Assembly (NCBI RefSeq): GCF_005222955.1
Contig: NZ_LWUA01000286.1
Location: 1-61,834 of the forward strand
Direction: 5' to 3'
Length of the DNA stretch: 61,834 nt
Origin: Blastococcus sp. CCUG 61487
Lineage (GTDB): Bacteria; Actinomycetota; Actinomycetes; Mycobacteriales; Geodermatophilaceae
A program made the position numbers and the translations under genes. Under the pieces are notes generated by a model. That model saw nothing but the letters and a program-made list of their open reading frames with translations. It had not been told where the DNA came from and did no database searches. Positions 27,870-35,610 of the stretch are shown here, one piece after another. Position 1 is the first letter of the stretch; the number at the start of each line of letters is the position of its first letter.

Positions 27870-28796
27870 ATGTCACGCAGCTGCGGGGCGGTGCAGAACT
27901 ACTTCCGGCAGGTCGACTTCTACCCGGCGATGCGCCGCAACCAGGCGATGCTGGAGAGCGTCAGCGCGGCCGCGGCGCGCACCGGCCGCGGTGCGGCACG
28001 GTCGTTCCCCGACCGGATCCCGGTCGTGGTGCACGTCCTCCACAACACTCCCGAGGACGACGTGTCCGACGAGCAGGTCGCCTCGCAGATCGAGGTGCTC
28101 AACGAGGACTTCACCGGCGCCAACGCGGACCTCGGCCAGGTGCCCGAGCCGTTCAGGGACAGGGTCGGCAACCCCGGTCTGACCTTCCACCTCGCCGAGC
28201 AGGACCCCATGGGCAACCCGACCGACGGCATCACGCGGCGGCAGACCGACGTCGTGGAGTTCGCCGTCGACGACAGCATGAAGGACACGTCGAGGGGCGG
28301 CACCAGCCCCTGGGACGCCACCCGGTACCTCAACATCTGGGTGTGCCGGCTCAGCAACGGCGTGCTGGGCTACGCCCAGTTCCCGGGTGGGCCACCGGAC
28401 ACCGACGGGGTCGTCGTGCTCACCTCGGCGTTCGGCCGGCGGGGCAGCGCGGTCGGGCCCTTCGACCTCGGCCGCACGGCGACGCACGAGATCGGCCACT
28501 ACCTGAACCTCTCCCACATCTGGGGCGAGGCGCGCGTGCCGACCTGCTCGGACTCCGACTTCGTCGACGACACGCCCAACCAGTGGGGGCCCAACTCGGG
28601 CAAGCCCACCTTCCCGTCGACCTCGTGCGGCAACACTCCGCACGGCGACATGTTCGTCAACTACATGGACTACGTCGACGACGACACCATGTGCATGTTC
28701 ACCGAGGAGCAGGTCTCCCGGATGCACGCGACCCTGGAGTTCTCCCGGTCGGGGCTGGGCAGCGCCGCTGGATCGCCGATCCTGACCGGGATCTGA
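27870..28796 (+). CDS. Leaderless zinc metallopeptidase, pappalysin (M43) family
   Basis: The 308-residue protein holds the metzincin site THEIGHYLNLSHIWG (His206, Glu207, His210, His216) and the Met-turn NYMDYVD (Met266). Paired Cys residues around the site (CSDSD, CGNTPHGD, MCMF) match M43 enzymes. Relatives are normally secreted; this one begins MSRSCGAVQNYFRQVDFYPA with no hydrophobic segment and no propeptide-sized extension. GAGGGG lies about nine bases before ATG 27870. It is first in a probable operon with the 104-residue protein and the HAD-M28 fusion. Confidence 0.9.
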   Translation: MSRSCGAVQNYFRQVDFYPAMRRNQAMLESVSAAAARTGRGAARSFPDRIPVVVHVLHNTPEDDVSDEQVASQIEVLNEDFTGANADLGQVPEPFRDRVGNPGLTFHLAEQDPMGNPTDGITRRQTDVVEFAVDDSMKDTSRGGTSPWDATRYLNIWVCRLSNGVLGYAQFPGGPPDTDGVVVLTSAFGRRGSAVGPFDLGRTATHEIGHYLNLSHIWGEARVPTCSDSDFVDDTPNQWGPNSGKPTFPSTSCGNTPHGDMFVNYMDYVDDDTMCMFTEEQVSRMHATLEFSRSGLGSAAGSPILTGI

Positions 28797-28852
28797 ACGG
28801 GCCGCCGGGGATCTCGGTCGAGAGCGGCGACGAGGGAAGGGCCTGGGCAGCG

Positions 28853-29167
28853 GTGGACCATCTCGCCGGCCGGACGTGGCTGCGGTCCCACGAGGAGGAG
28901 GAGGGCCCGATCCGGGTCTACCGGCCGCAGGGCGGCCACGCCTTCCCGCCGGCTCGGGGACGTGAGGGCCTGGTCTTCCACGAGGACGGCCGGTTCGAGT
29001 ACCGCCAGGCCGGTCGCGGCGACCGTCCGGACACCGTGCCCGGCACGTGGCGGATCGCCCCGGGTGGTGGGGACCAGGTGCTGGCCGACGCGGGTGGCGA
29101 GGAGATCGAGCTGCGCATCACCGAGGCCACCGCTGACGTGCTCCGGCTGGAGTGGCTGCGTCCGTGA
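28853..29167 (+). CDS. Small beta-rich protein (lipocalin-like), unknown function
   Basis: A 104-residue protein starting at GTG 28853 (VDHLAGRTWLRSHEEEE). It is a run of short beta strands: IRVYRPQ, GLVFHEDGRFEYRQ, GTWRIAPGG, ELRITEATADVLRLEWL. The pattern resembles calycin/lipocalin-like small proteins, but I cannot name the family. It lies between the M43 peptidase (56 bp) and the HAD-M28 gene (13 bp), so it may be a partner or inhibitor of one of them. The start is uncertain: GGGAAGG is rather far upstream. Confidence 0.6.
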   Translation: MDHLAGRTWLRSHEEEEGPIRVYRPQGGHAFPPARGREGLVFHEDGRFEYRQAGRGDRPDTVPGTWRIAPGGGDQVLADAGGEEIELRITEATADVLRLEWLRP

Positions 29168-29180
29168 GGAGGCATGGACG

Positions 29181-30905
29181 GTGAAGCTGGTGCTGTTCGA
29201 CCTGGGGCAGACCCTCGAGGACGGCGGGGTGCTGCGCCCCGGCGCGCTGCAGCTGCTGCAGGACCTCGCCGGCCTGGAGGTCGGGAGGCGCCCGGCGGTC
29301 CTGCTCGGGCTGCTGTCCGACGTCACCGAGGCCGACACCCCGGACGACGTCCCGGGGATCCGGGAGCAGTACCACGCCCTCCTGGACGGGCTGGGCATCC
29401 GGCGCTTCTTCGAGCCCGTGGACCGCCGCGTCACGCTGTGCACCGAGGTGGGCGTGCGCAAGCCGGCGCCCGCGGCGTTCCGCGCCGCCATCGCGAAGGC
29501 CGAGCCCGCACTGTTTCCCGACGACGTCCTGTTCGTCACCGAGGACGTCGACCACGTGCGGGCCGCCCGGCGGCTCGGCCTGCACGCGGTGCGGATCGGT
29601 GCTCCGGGAGGTGGTGAGGAGGCCGCGGAACTCCCGGACGTCCTTCCTCTGGTCCTCGAGCTGATCGGGGATAGCGCATCGTCCGCCCGACGAGCGGACG
29701 GCGCCTGGACCCTGCTGGGTGCCGACCTGGTCGTCACGGGTCGGCCCGTGGCGGGGCTCCCGGACCAGGTGGCTCGGATCTCAGCGGCTCGGACCTCTGC
29801 GGCTCGGACTTCAGCGGTGCCCACGCCCCGGACCCGCACCGTCGCGGCAGCGGGGGAGCGGCTGCACCTGGTCACCCAGCACGGGCGGCTCTTCCAGGCC
29901 GACCACCCCGACGTGCCCGTCCTGGTGGACCGCGGCCGGTACCTGGTCGTGGAGCTGGAGGCGAGCCGGGCCGAGGAGCTGCGGTCCGCGGGCAGCGCCT
30001 GCTGGTCGGTGCGGCCGCTGCCGACCGGGGTCGTCGCGGCCCAGCGCCCCGCGTCGCCACGGCGGCCCTCCGCCCCGGACGTCGAGTCCCTCCTGAGCGG
30101 GCTGTCCGCCGACGAGGTCGCTGCCGACGTGGCGACCCTCGCCGGCCACCGGACCCGCCACTCGGGCAGCCGGGGCTTCGACGAGGCGGCGACCTGGGCC
30201 GCGGCGCGGCTGGCGGCCACCGGGTGCACGGTGACCACGCAACCGGTGCCGGCCGGTGGGCCGACCTGCCGGAACGTCATCGGTGACCGCCCCGGGAGCG
30301 GGCCCGAGCCCCGCGGCGTCGTCGTCGTCACCGCGCACCTCGACTCCGTGAACCTGCGGGGTCCCGACGAACCGGCGCCCGGTGCGGACGACAACGCCTC
30401 CGGCAGCGCGGGCCTGCTGGCGCTGGCCCGTGCCCTCTCCGACCGGGAACCGCTGCTGGACCTGCGGTTCGTCCTCTTCGGTGGAGAGGAACAGGGCCTG
30501 CTCGGCAGCCGCCGCTTCGTCGCGGGCCTCGCGGGCCCGGATCGGGCCCGCATCCGCGCCGTGGTGAACATGGACATGATCGGGGTGCGCAACGGTGCCG
30601 CGCACGGCGTCCTCATCGAGGGTGCGGCCGTCTCGTCGGAGCTGATCGACGCGCTCGCCGCGGCCGCCGCCGACCACACCGACCTCGCCGTCACGACCAG
30701 CCACAGCCCCTACGCCAGTGACCACGTCCCGTTCATCGAGGCCGGGATCCCGGCGGTGCTCACCATCGAGGCCGTCGACGAGGCCAACACCGCGGTGCAC
30801 ACCGAACGCGACCGCGTCGAGCGCATCGATCCGCAGCTCGCGGTGTCGATCCTGCGGATGAACCTCGCCTTCGTCGGGGCGGCGACCGGGGCCGCCGGAT
30901 CCTGA
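29181..30905 (+). CDS. HAD-like domain fused to M28 metallo-aminopeptidase
   Basis: A 574-residue fusion. Residues 1-160 are HAD-like (LVLFDLGQTL with nucleophile Asp7, GVRKPAPAAF Lys motif, FVTEDVDHVRAARRLG acidic motif). A linker with Ala/Arg/Ser repeats follows (about 198-212). Residues 310-570 are an M28 peptidase with zinc ligands in VVTAHLDSVN (His about 386), GADDNASG, FGGEEQGLLGS, NMDMIG and HTERDR. M28 enzymes are usually exported; no signal exists here. AGGAGG sits eight bases before GTG 29181. The HAD site has Gly at the second Asp position, as in dehalogenase-type members, so phosphatase activity is doubtful. Confidence 0.85.
   Translation: MKLVLFDLGQTLEDGGVLRPGALQLLQDLAGLEVGRRPAVLLGLLSDVTEADTPDDVPGIREQYHALLDGLGIRRFFEPVDRRVTLCTEVGVRKPAPAAFRAAIAKAEPALFPDDVLFVTEDVDHVRAARRLGLHAVRIGAPGGGEEAAELPDVLPLVLELIGDSASSARRADGAWTLLGADLVVTGRPVAGLPDQVARISAARTSAARTSAVPTPRTRTVAAAGERLHLVTQHGRLFQADHPDVPVLVDRGRYLVVELEASRAEELRSAGSACWSVRPLPTGVVAAQRPASPRRPSAPDVESLLSGLSADEVAADVATLAGHRTRHSGSRGFDEAATWAAARLAATGCTVTTQPVPAGGPTCRNVIGDRPGSGPEPRGVVVVTAHLDSVNLRGPDEPAPGADDNASGSAGLLALARALSDREPLLDLRFVLFGGEEQGLLGSRRFVAGLAGPDRARIRAVVNMDMIGVRNGAAHGVLIEGAAVSSELIDALAAAAADHTDLAVTTSHSPYASDHVPFIEAGIPAVLTIEAVDEANTAVHTERDRVERIDPQLAVSILRMNLAFVGAATGAAGS
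29772..29816 (+). repeat. Three 15-bp tandem repeats in the HAD-M28 linker
   Basis: Copies at 29772-29786, 29787-29801 and 29802-29816 share GCTCGGA.CTC.GCG with two or three differences. They encode an Ala-Arg-Ser/Thr-Ser-Ala linker between the two catalytic domains. Confidence 0.85.
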
Positions 30906-30912
30906 TCAGGAC

Positions 30913-30930
30913 GGTGACGCCGCGGTGACG
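30913..30930 (+). promoter_or_regulatory. Candidate SARP operator before endonuclease I (2 heptads)
   Basis: GGTGACG at 30913-30919 and 30924-30930, period 11. TACTCC (30940-30945), nine bases downstream, is a plausible -10. It would place the transcript start at about 30952, essentially on the GTG start codon at 30953, implying a leaderless mRNA. Confidence 0.65.
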
Positions 30931-30952
30931 CAGCCCGAGTACTCCTCCGACC

Positions 30953-31846
30953 GTGAGCAACGTCGTGATCCCACCGCTGCTGGGCCTCGCGCAGGTCGAC
31001 GTCGAGACCGCGCTGGAGGAGCTGGCCCGGGCCCGCGACCGCGTCTACTTCGCCCCGGAGGCCGACGCCGCGGCCGCGGACGAGTACTACCGCGGCGTCC
31101 CTCCCGAGGAGCTGGGCGATCTCGTGCGGCGCACGCATCGCCGCACGCCCGCCTACAAGCCCGCCCGCGAGCTGTACCCCTGGGTGGACCTGCAGCCGGA
31201 CGGGACCCTCTGCAGCCTGTACAGCGGGCACCGGTGGGATCCCGAGGAGCTCATCCACGCCGACGAGGCCGTCGCGCGGGCGCGTGCCCACTTCTCGGCC
31301 CGCCTCGCCGTCCTCGGGGCGCGGGACGCGGCGGCGGTCGAGGAGGAGATGGCAGCGGCGCTCCCGTTCAACTGCGAGCACGTCGTGCCGCAGAGCTGGT
31401 TCGGCAAGTCGGAGCCGATGCGGGGGGACCTCCACCACCTCTTCGCGTGCGAGTCCCGCTGCAACAGCTTCCGCAGCAACACGCCCTACGCGGAGTTCGC
31501 CGACTTCCCCGTGACGCAGCGGGCGGGCGGGATCGCGGCGGTCATCCGCAGCGAGTGCGGCAAGAGCGAGGGCAACGGCTTCGAACCGGTGCACGGCAAG
31601 GGAGCGGCCGCACGCGCCGTCTTCTACTTCCTGCTCCGCTACCCCGGCCTGGTCGAGGCGGGGGAGATGCCGCCCGAGCGGACGGAGATGCTGGTCGCCT
31701 GGCACGAGGCCGATCCGGTCACCGACTGGGAGCGGCATCGCAACGCCGCGATCTTCGAGCGGCAGGGCAACCGCAATCCCTTCATCGACGACCCCGCGCT
31801 GGCCGCGGCACCTCGGCCCGCGGCGGCTGCCGGCCGGCGCCACTGA
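30953..31846 (+). CDS. Leaderless endonuclease I family protein
   Basis: The 297-residue nuclease has the family blocks TLCSLYSGHRWD, FNCEHVVPQSWFGK (beta-beta-alpha-metal His), MRGDLHHLFACES and a closing QGNRNPFIDDP. EndA-type enzymes cut DNA, usually in the periplasm or outside the cell. Here no signal peptide precedes the domain, so the product would be cytosolic unless exported otherwise. GTG 30953 has no ribosome site, consistent with a leaderless transcript from the SARP-type promoter just upstream. The C-terminus is Ala/Pro-rich. Confidence 0.88.
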   Translation: MSNVVIPPLLGLAQVDVETALEELARARDRVYFAPEADAAAADEYYRGVPPEELGDLVRRTHRRTPAYKPARELYPWVDLQPDGTLCSLYSGHRWDPEELIHADEAVARARAHFSARLAVLGARDAAAVEEEMAAALPFNCEHVVPQSWFGKSEPMRGDLHHLFACESRCNSFRSNTPYAEFADFPVTQRAGGIAAVIRSECGKSEGNGFEPVHGKGAAARAVFYFLLRYPGLVEAGEMPPERTEMLVAWHEADPVTDWERHRNAAIFERQGNRNPFIDDPALAAAPRPAAAAGRRH

Positions 31847-31866
31847 TCACGGCCGGGCCGGGCCGC

Positions 31867-32169
31867 CTACGCGGGCTCGACCAGCAGATCGCCCTCGTCG
31901 GGGTACGGCTCGGCGATCGCCCCGTCCGGGACGACGCGCGCCCGGAAGGTGACGCGGGCGCCGGGGCGCGCCCCGCCCAGGAGGTCCCGGCGGAAGACCA
32001 CCGGGAGGTCGTCGCCGACCCGGCCGGACAGCAGATCCGCCCGCCCGGCCACGGGGCCGGCGTCCTCCACGTGGACGACGACGACGTCCCAGCCGGCCCG
32101 CCGCGGGTCGGGCGCACGCGAGACCACCCGGCCGCGCAGCCGGGTCAGGTTCTCGACGCCCTGGACCAC
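31867..32169 (-). CDS. Small beta-rich protein downstream of M6 peptidase
   Basis: A 100-residue protein, largely beta by pattern (LTRLRGRVVSRA, GWDVVVVHVEDAG, ARVTFRARVV), with an acidic C-terminus. I do not recognise it; an OB-like small barrel is possible. GGGGAGG precedes GTG 32169, and the gene starts 22 bases after the M6 peptidase stop. It is therefore in the M6 operon and may be its partner or inhibitor. Confidence 0.62.
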   Translation of the reverse strand: MVQGVENLTRLRGRVVSRAPDPRRAGWDVVVVHVEDAGPVAGRADLLSGRVGDDLPVVFRRDLLGGARPGARVTFRARVVPDGAIAEPYPDEGDLLVEPA

Positions 32170-32191
32170 GGGTGCCTCCCCGGCGGGCCGC

Positions 32192-33700
32192 TCAGGCGGG
32201 CCCCGCCCCTCCCGGCGCGACCAGCCGCTTCAGCGACTCCAGGTCCGACTCGAGCTTCGCCAGGACGCCGGTGACCTCGCCGTTGCCCCGGGGACTCGGC
32301 AGGGTCCGCTCGCCGACCCCGACGGCGGCCGGCGACGGAGCCGGGCTCACCGAGAGCGTCGCCGTCATCGTCTCTCCCGGCGCGGAGATCTCGGTGATCG
32401 ACACCGCGGTGTCCTGCCCGGCGTAGGAGGCGGTTCCCGGTGTCGTCGTCGGCGTCAGCGCGGTGTTCGCGCTGGTCCCCGGGAAGCAGTCCCCGGAGTC
32501 GCCGCGGTTGCGGCTGCGCTCGAGGTCGCGGTTGCCGTCGGCCTGCACCAGCCCGACCAGGTAGTGGCTCTCGTCGGAGTTGTCGGGCTGCTCGTCGTCC
32601 ACGTGCCAGACCAGCAGCCCGCCACCCGGGAGGAGGCCGTCGTAGCCGCTCTGCTGCCGGTTCTCCACGAGGAAGTGCTCCGACCCGCGCATCCCGTCGC
32701 GCCAGAGCCGGTGCACGGTCCGGCTGGTCTTGACGTCGGGGAAGCTGACGGTCCCGCTGCCGGTGACGTCGACCTCCGACACCCAGCCCTGCTGCAGCTT
32801 GCACCAGGCCGAGGGGTGGGCCGGGAGGTCCCCGCCCCCGTTCCACGAGCCGCCACCCATGAGGCACCAGTTGCCGACGCCTTCGGAAGTCCCGTCGATG
32901 TCGTAGAGATCCGGCAGGCCGAACAGCAGGTGGCCGAGCTCGTGCGCGCTGACCCCGATCCGGGCGTCCTCGGGGATCGTGAGGTAGGCGAAGATGCGGG
33001 CGGCGTCCGCGGTGAACTCCGAGGGCAGCACCCACTTGTGCGACCAGATGTCGCCGGGGTCGCCGGTGGCCTCGCCACCCCGCCCCGCGTGGACGACCAC
33101 GAAGGCGTCCACGTAGCCGTTGCCGTCGTTGTCGTAGGGCCCGAAGTCGACCGCGGGGTTGGCGGCCTTCGCCGTGTCCTGGGCCATGAGGTGGGCCCGC
33201 GGCGTCCCGGCCGGCCGGCCGATGCCGAAGTTGTCGTTGGCGTACCACGAGAGCTTCCGCGGGAGCCGCAGCGGGCCGACCACCTCGCCCACGAGGTCGA
33301 CCAGGCCGCCGCTGACCTCGCGGAAGTACTCGGCGACGCTGCCGTGGGGGAGGATGCCGGAGGAGAAGAACAGGTCGGTGAAGTGCTGGGCGGTCTGGGT
33401 CATCGGCCGGTCGGTGAAGTCCACCAGGACCACGATGACCCGCACCGTGCCCCGGAGGGGGGCACGGTCCGCCGCAGCCCGGGCGATCGTGCGGCTGGAG
33501 GTGCCGAGCTCGAACCGGTCGGGCGGGATGATCGTGCCGTCGTCGAACCCCGGCCAGCGGGGCCGGCGGGGCAGGGTGAGCTGCCGCAGGATCGGTGAGT
33601 CGACGTCGGCGCGGAGCTGGCGGAGCTCCTCGCGGAGTCGTTCGCGCAGCTCCGGGCTGGGCGCCACGGCGCAGAGGTCTCGCCACACGGCTACGGACAT
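32192..33700 (-). CDS. Leaderless M6-family metallopeptidase (immune inhibitor A-like)
   Basis: The 502-residue protein has the M6 site SAHELGHLLFGLPDLYD (His253, Glu254, His257, Asp downstream) and a Met-turn in WCLMGGGSWNGGG. VLVDFTDRP and GSVAEYFREVSGG are typical upstream blocks. A beta domain follows the catalytic core and the last 70 residues form a helical tail. InhA-type enzymes are secreted with propeptides, but no signal peptide is seen here. ATG 33700 is chosen for the GGGAGA seven bases before it; an upstream ATG at 33739 is weaker. Confidence 0.88.
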   Translation of the reverse strand: MSVAVWRDLCAVAPSPELRERLREELRQLRADVDSPILRQLTLPRRPRWPGFDDGTIIPPDRFELGTSSRTIARAAADRAPLRGTVRVIVVLVDFTDRPMTQTAQHFTDLFFSSGILPHGSVAEYFREVSGGLVDLVGEVVGPLRLPRKLSWYANDNFGIGRPAGTPRAHLMAQDTAKAANPAVDFGPYDNDGNGYVDAFVVVHAGRGGEATGDPGDIWSHKWVLPSEFTADAARIFAYLTIPEDARIGVSAHELGHLLFGLPDLYDIDGTSEGVGNWCLMGGGSWNGGGDLPAHPSAWCKLQQGWVSEVDVTGSGTVSFPDVKTSRTVHRLWRDGMRGSEHFLVENRQQSGYDGLLPGGGLLVWHVDDEQPDNSDESHYLVGLVQADGNRDLERSRNRGDSGDCFPGTSANTALTPTTTPGTASYAGQDTAVSITEISAPGETMTATLSVSPAPSPAAVGVGERTLPSPRGNGEVTGVLAKLESDLESLKRLVAPGGAGPA

Positions 33701-33753
33701 GACTCGTCTCCCGCGATCGTCGGATCTGTGATCGCCCATGCTCGGCGCAGCTC

Positions 33754-33782
33754 CGTCACGGCGCCGTCACCGCTGCGTCATG
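33754..33782 (-). promoter_or_regulatory. Candidate SARP operator before M6 peptidase (3 heptads)
   Basis: On the minus strand CATGACG (33782-33776), GGTGACG (33771-33765) and CGTGACG (33760-33754) recur every 11 bp. GAGCAT (33743-33738), ten bases on, is the candidate -10. The first heptad contains the stop codon of the preceding trypsin-like gene. Confidence 0.65.
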
Positions 33783-34860
33783 GCCAGTTGTTCCGCGCCC
33801 AGTGCAGCAGGTTGGTCAGCGCGTTGCCTCCGGCGGCCACGTTCTGCCGCGGCTCCCCGACGTTGTTCTCACCTCCGGAGTGGGTGCCCACGACGTCGGG
33901 CGAGCCGTTGAACCACGCGAAGACCGGGGCGCCGCTCTGGCCGCCCTCCGTGTCGGCCTGGTACTCCAGCTCGACGCCGGCGCCGTCGTCGTCGTCGTCG
34001 ATGATCGGGAAGTTCAGGTGCAGCCACGGCCGGTTGCCGCCGTCCTTGTCCCACGGGTAGCCCGGCAGCGTCCACACGCTGAGGTCTTCCCAGCCGGGGT
34101 GGTACGTCCGGAAGCCGAACCAGCCGAGGCTCGAACCGAGCGGGACGTCCAGGCGCATGACCGCCATGTCGTCGCCCTGGGCGTGGCTGCTGTACCCGTG
34201 GGCGTTGGTCACCCACGAGGCCGCCCAGGCGCCGTGGATCGAGGCGCCGTCGTAGTAGGCCGGCACGAACAGTGCCTTCCAGTTCGCCGAGCCCCACGGG
34301 ACGACGTGACTCGCGGTCAGGATCGCCCGGGCGCTGATCAGTGAGCCCGTGCCCCACCAGGCCCAGTTGGGAGCGGCGGCGTCCGGCCAGACGAAGATGC
34401 GGCCGACGACCGAGTACGGATAGGTGTTCGGGTAGTACGCCGACCGTGCGTCCGGGGCGATCACCCATTCCGGGCGCACCCGGGTCCCGTTGCGGCGCAC
34501 CAGGACGGGACGCTCCGCTGCAGGAGCGATGGGCGGTGTGGCGGACACGGCGGTCCAGTCGGGGATGTACGACGGGCCGTCGGTCGCCGCGTCGGCGACC
34601 TCGGATGCGACGTCCTCCGGGGTGACGGTCTCCACGGCTCCCACGACGACGCCAAGCACGGTTGCGGGGTCGCTGACGGTCATGCGCCCCTCGGGCCCGG
34701 CGGCGAACGGACCGCTCGGGTCGTCCGGTGCCTCGGCGCCCGGGAGGCGGTCGAAGACCAGGTAGTTGCGCGGATCCTCGAGCTCGGCGGGCGGGGCTCC
34801 CTGCTGCGGACGCGACCAGGCGACGATCTGGTCCAGCGCCTCGGGTCGATCGTTCGACAT
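33778..34860 (-). CDS. Leaderless trypsin-like serine protease (chymotrypsin fold)
   Basis: A 360-residue protein with the triad of the chymotrypsin clan: LTASHVVPWG (His), QGDDMAVMRLD (Asp) and EGGQSGAPVF (Ser). About 140 residues precede the protease domain and look like a flexible or propeptide-like region (DRPEALDQIVAWSRPQQG...). No signal peptide is present. ATG 34860 has GGAGGA upstream and is preferred to the farther start at 34911. It is transcribed from its own SARP-type site at 34926-34954. Confidence 0.87.
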   Translation of the reverse strand: MSNDRPEALDQIVAWSRPQQGAPPAELEDPRNYLVFDRLPGAEAPDDPSGPFAAGPEGRMTVSDPATVLGVVVGAVETVTPEDVASEVADAATDGPSYIPDWTAVSATPPIAPAAERPVLVRRNGTRVRPEWVIAPDARSAYYPNTYPYSVVGRIFVWPDAAAPNWAWWGTGSLISARAILTASHVVPWGSANWKALFVPAYYDGASIHGAWAASWVTNAHGYSSHAQGDDMAVMRLDVPLGSSLGWFGFRTYHPGWEDLSVWTLPGYPWDKDGGNRPWLHLNFPIIDDDDDGAGVELEYQADTEGGQSGAPVFAWFNGSPDVVGTHSGGENNVGEPRQNVAAGGNALTNLLHWARNNWP

Positions 34861-34925
34861 GTCGTCCTCCACGGTGCCGACCGAGGCGGTCTCGCTCCCG
34901 GACGGCGGCACCGTAGGGACGGCGC

Positions 34926-34954
34926 CGTCACCACGGCGTCACGCCGACGTCACG
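34926..34954 (-). promoter_or_regulatory. Candidate SARP operator before trypsin-like protease (3 heptads) with -10
   Basis: CGTGACG (34954-34948), CGTGACG (34943-34937) and GGTGACG (34932-34926) repeat every 11 bp on the minus strand. Ten bases later TACGGT (34915-34910) is a consensus TANNNT -10. This is the clearest of the five sites. Confidence 0.72.
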
Positions 34955-34979
34955 GGCAGGGGCGACGGTCGGTGTCCCG

Positions 34980-35309
34980 TCAGGCGTCGGGTGGTGGAGG
35001 TATGTCGTCGGCTCCGCCGGGTCCCACGTCCACGACCGGCGGCGGGGGTGTGTCCTGGCCGGCGGCCTCGCTGGGCAGCGACGGCGGCGGGGGTGGAGTG
35101 ACCCCGTCGTCCGAGGGCAGGACCGGCGGCGGGGGGAGCGCGTCGACCGCTGCGGCCGCCTCCGTCGGGTCCGCCGACGGCGGCGGTGGGATGTCCGGGC
35201 CGGGCGTGCGCGCAGGGGTGGCCTGTGCCAGCACTGCGTCTGGTGCACCCGCCACGGCCGCGGTGCCGTCCTGGTTCACGTAGATGTTGATCACGATGAC
35301 GGGAGCCAT
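34980..35309 (-). CDS. Small proline-rich repeat protein
   Basis: A 109-residue protein. The first 20 residues (APVIVINIYVNQDGTAAV) form a beta strand or hairpin, and the remainder is low-complexity with five PPPP blocks separated by acidic Ser/Asp/Ala stretches. GAGAGGG precedes ATG 35309. It is the last gene of the run that begins with the 82-residue protein and subtilase. The polyproline blocks could be a spacer, an interaction stalk or a translation-stall element. I cannot assign a family. Confidence 0.65.
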   Translation of the reverse strand: MAPVIVINIYVNQDGTAAVAGAPDAVLAQATPARTPGPDIPPPPSADPTEAAAAVDALPPPPVLPSDDGVTPPPPPSLPSEAAGQDTPPPPVVDVGPGGADDIPPPPDA

Positions 35310-35355
35310 GGTTGCCCTCTCGAGGTCTGCTGCCTGGCAGGGACGGAGCGCCCGG

Positions 35356-35577
35356 TCACCGCAGGGTGGCCTCGGTGATCTCGTTGTTGACGATCAGCAC
35401 GTCCACCCTGCGGTTGTTCGCCAGGGCGGTCGTGAGCAGCAGGAAGACGTTGGTCACGCCGTCGGGGCTGTTCGGCTTGATGCGCAGCCACCCGGCGAAC
35501 CCCTGGATGATGGCCCAGGCCTGCTGGGCGGGGTTCTTGCAGTGGGTGCTGACCACGGTGAGGTTGTTGTGCCACAT
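35356..35577 (-). CDS. Stand-alone copy of the subtilase C-terminal domain
   Basis: This 73-residue protein aligns along its whole length with residues 499-569 of the adjacent S8 subtilase: about 41 of 71 positions are identical by eye, including THxKN, QxAWAI, SPDGVTN, ALANxR and the EAT.R terminus. It therefore duplicates the protease's terminal domain as a separate small protein. GGAAAGG lies upstream of ATG 35577. It may bind the same target as the subtilase, or compete with or tether it. Confidence 0.8.
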   Translation of the reverse strand: MWHNNLTVVSTHCKNPAQQAWAIIQGFAGWLRIKPNSPDGVTNVFLLLTTALANNRRVDVLIVNNEITEATLR

Positions 35578-35610
35578 GGTGCGCCTTTCCGTTCGTCGTG
35601 ATCGGGGGCG

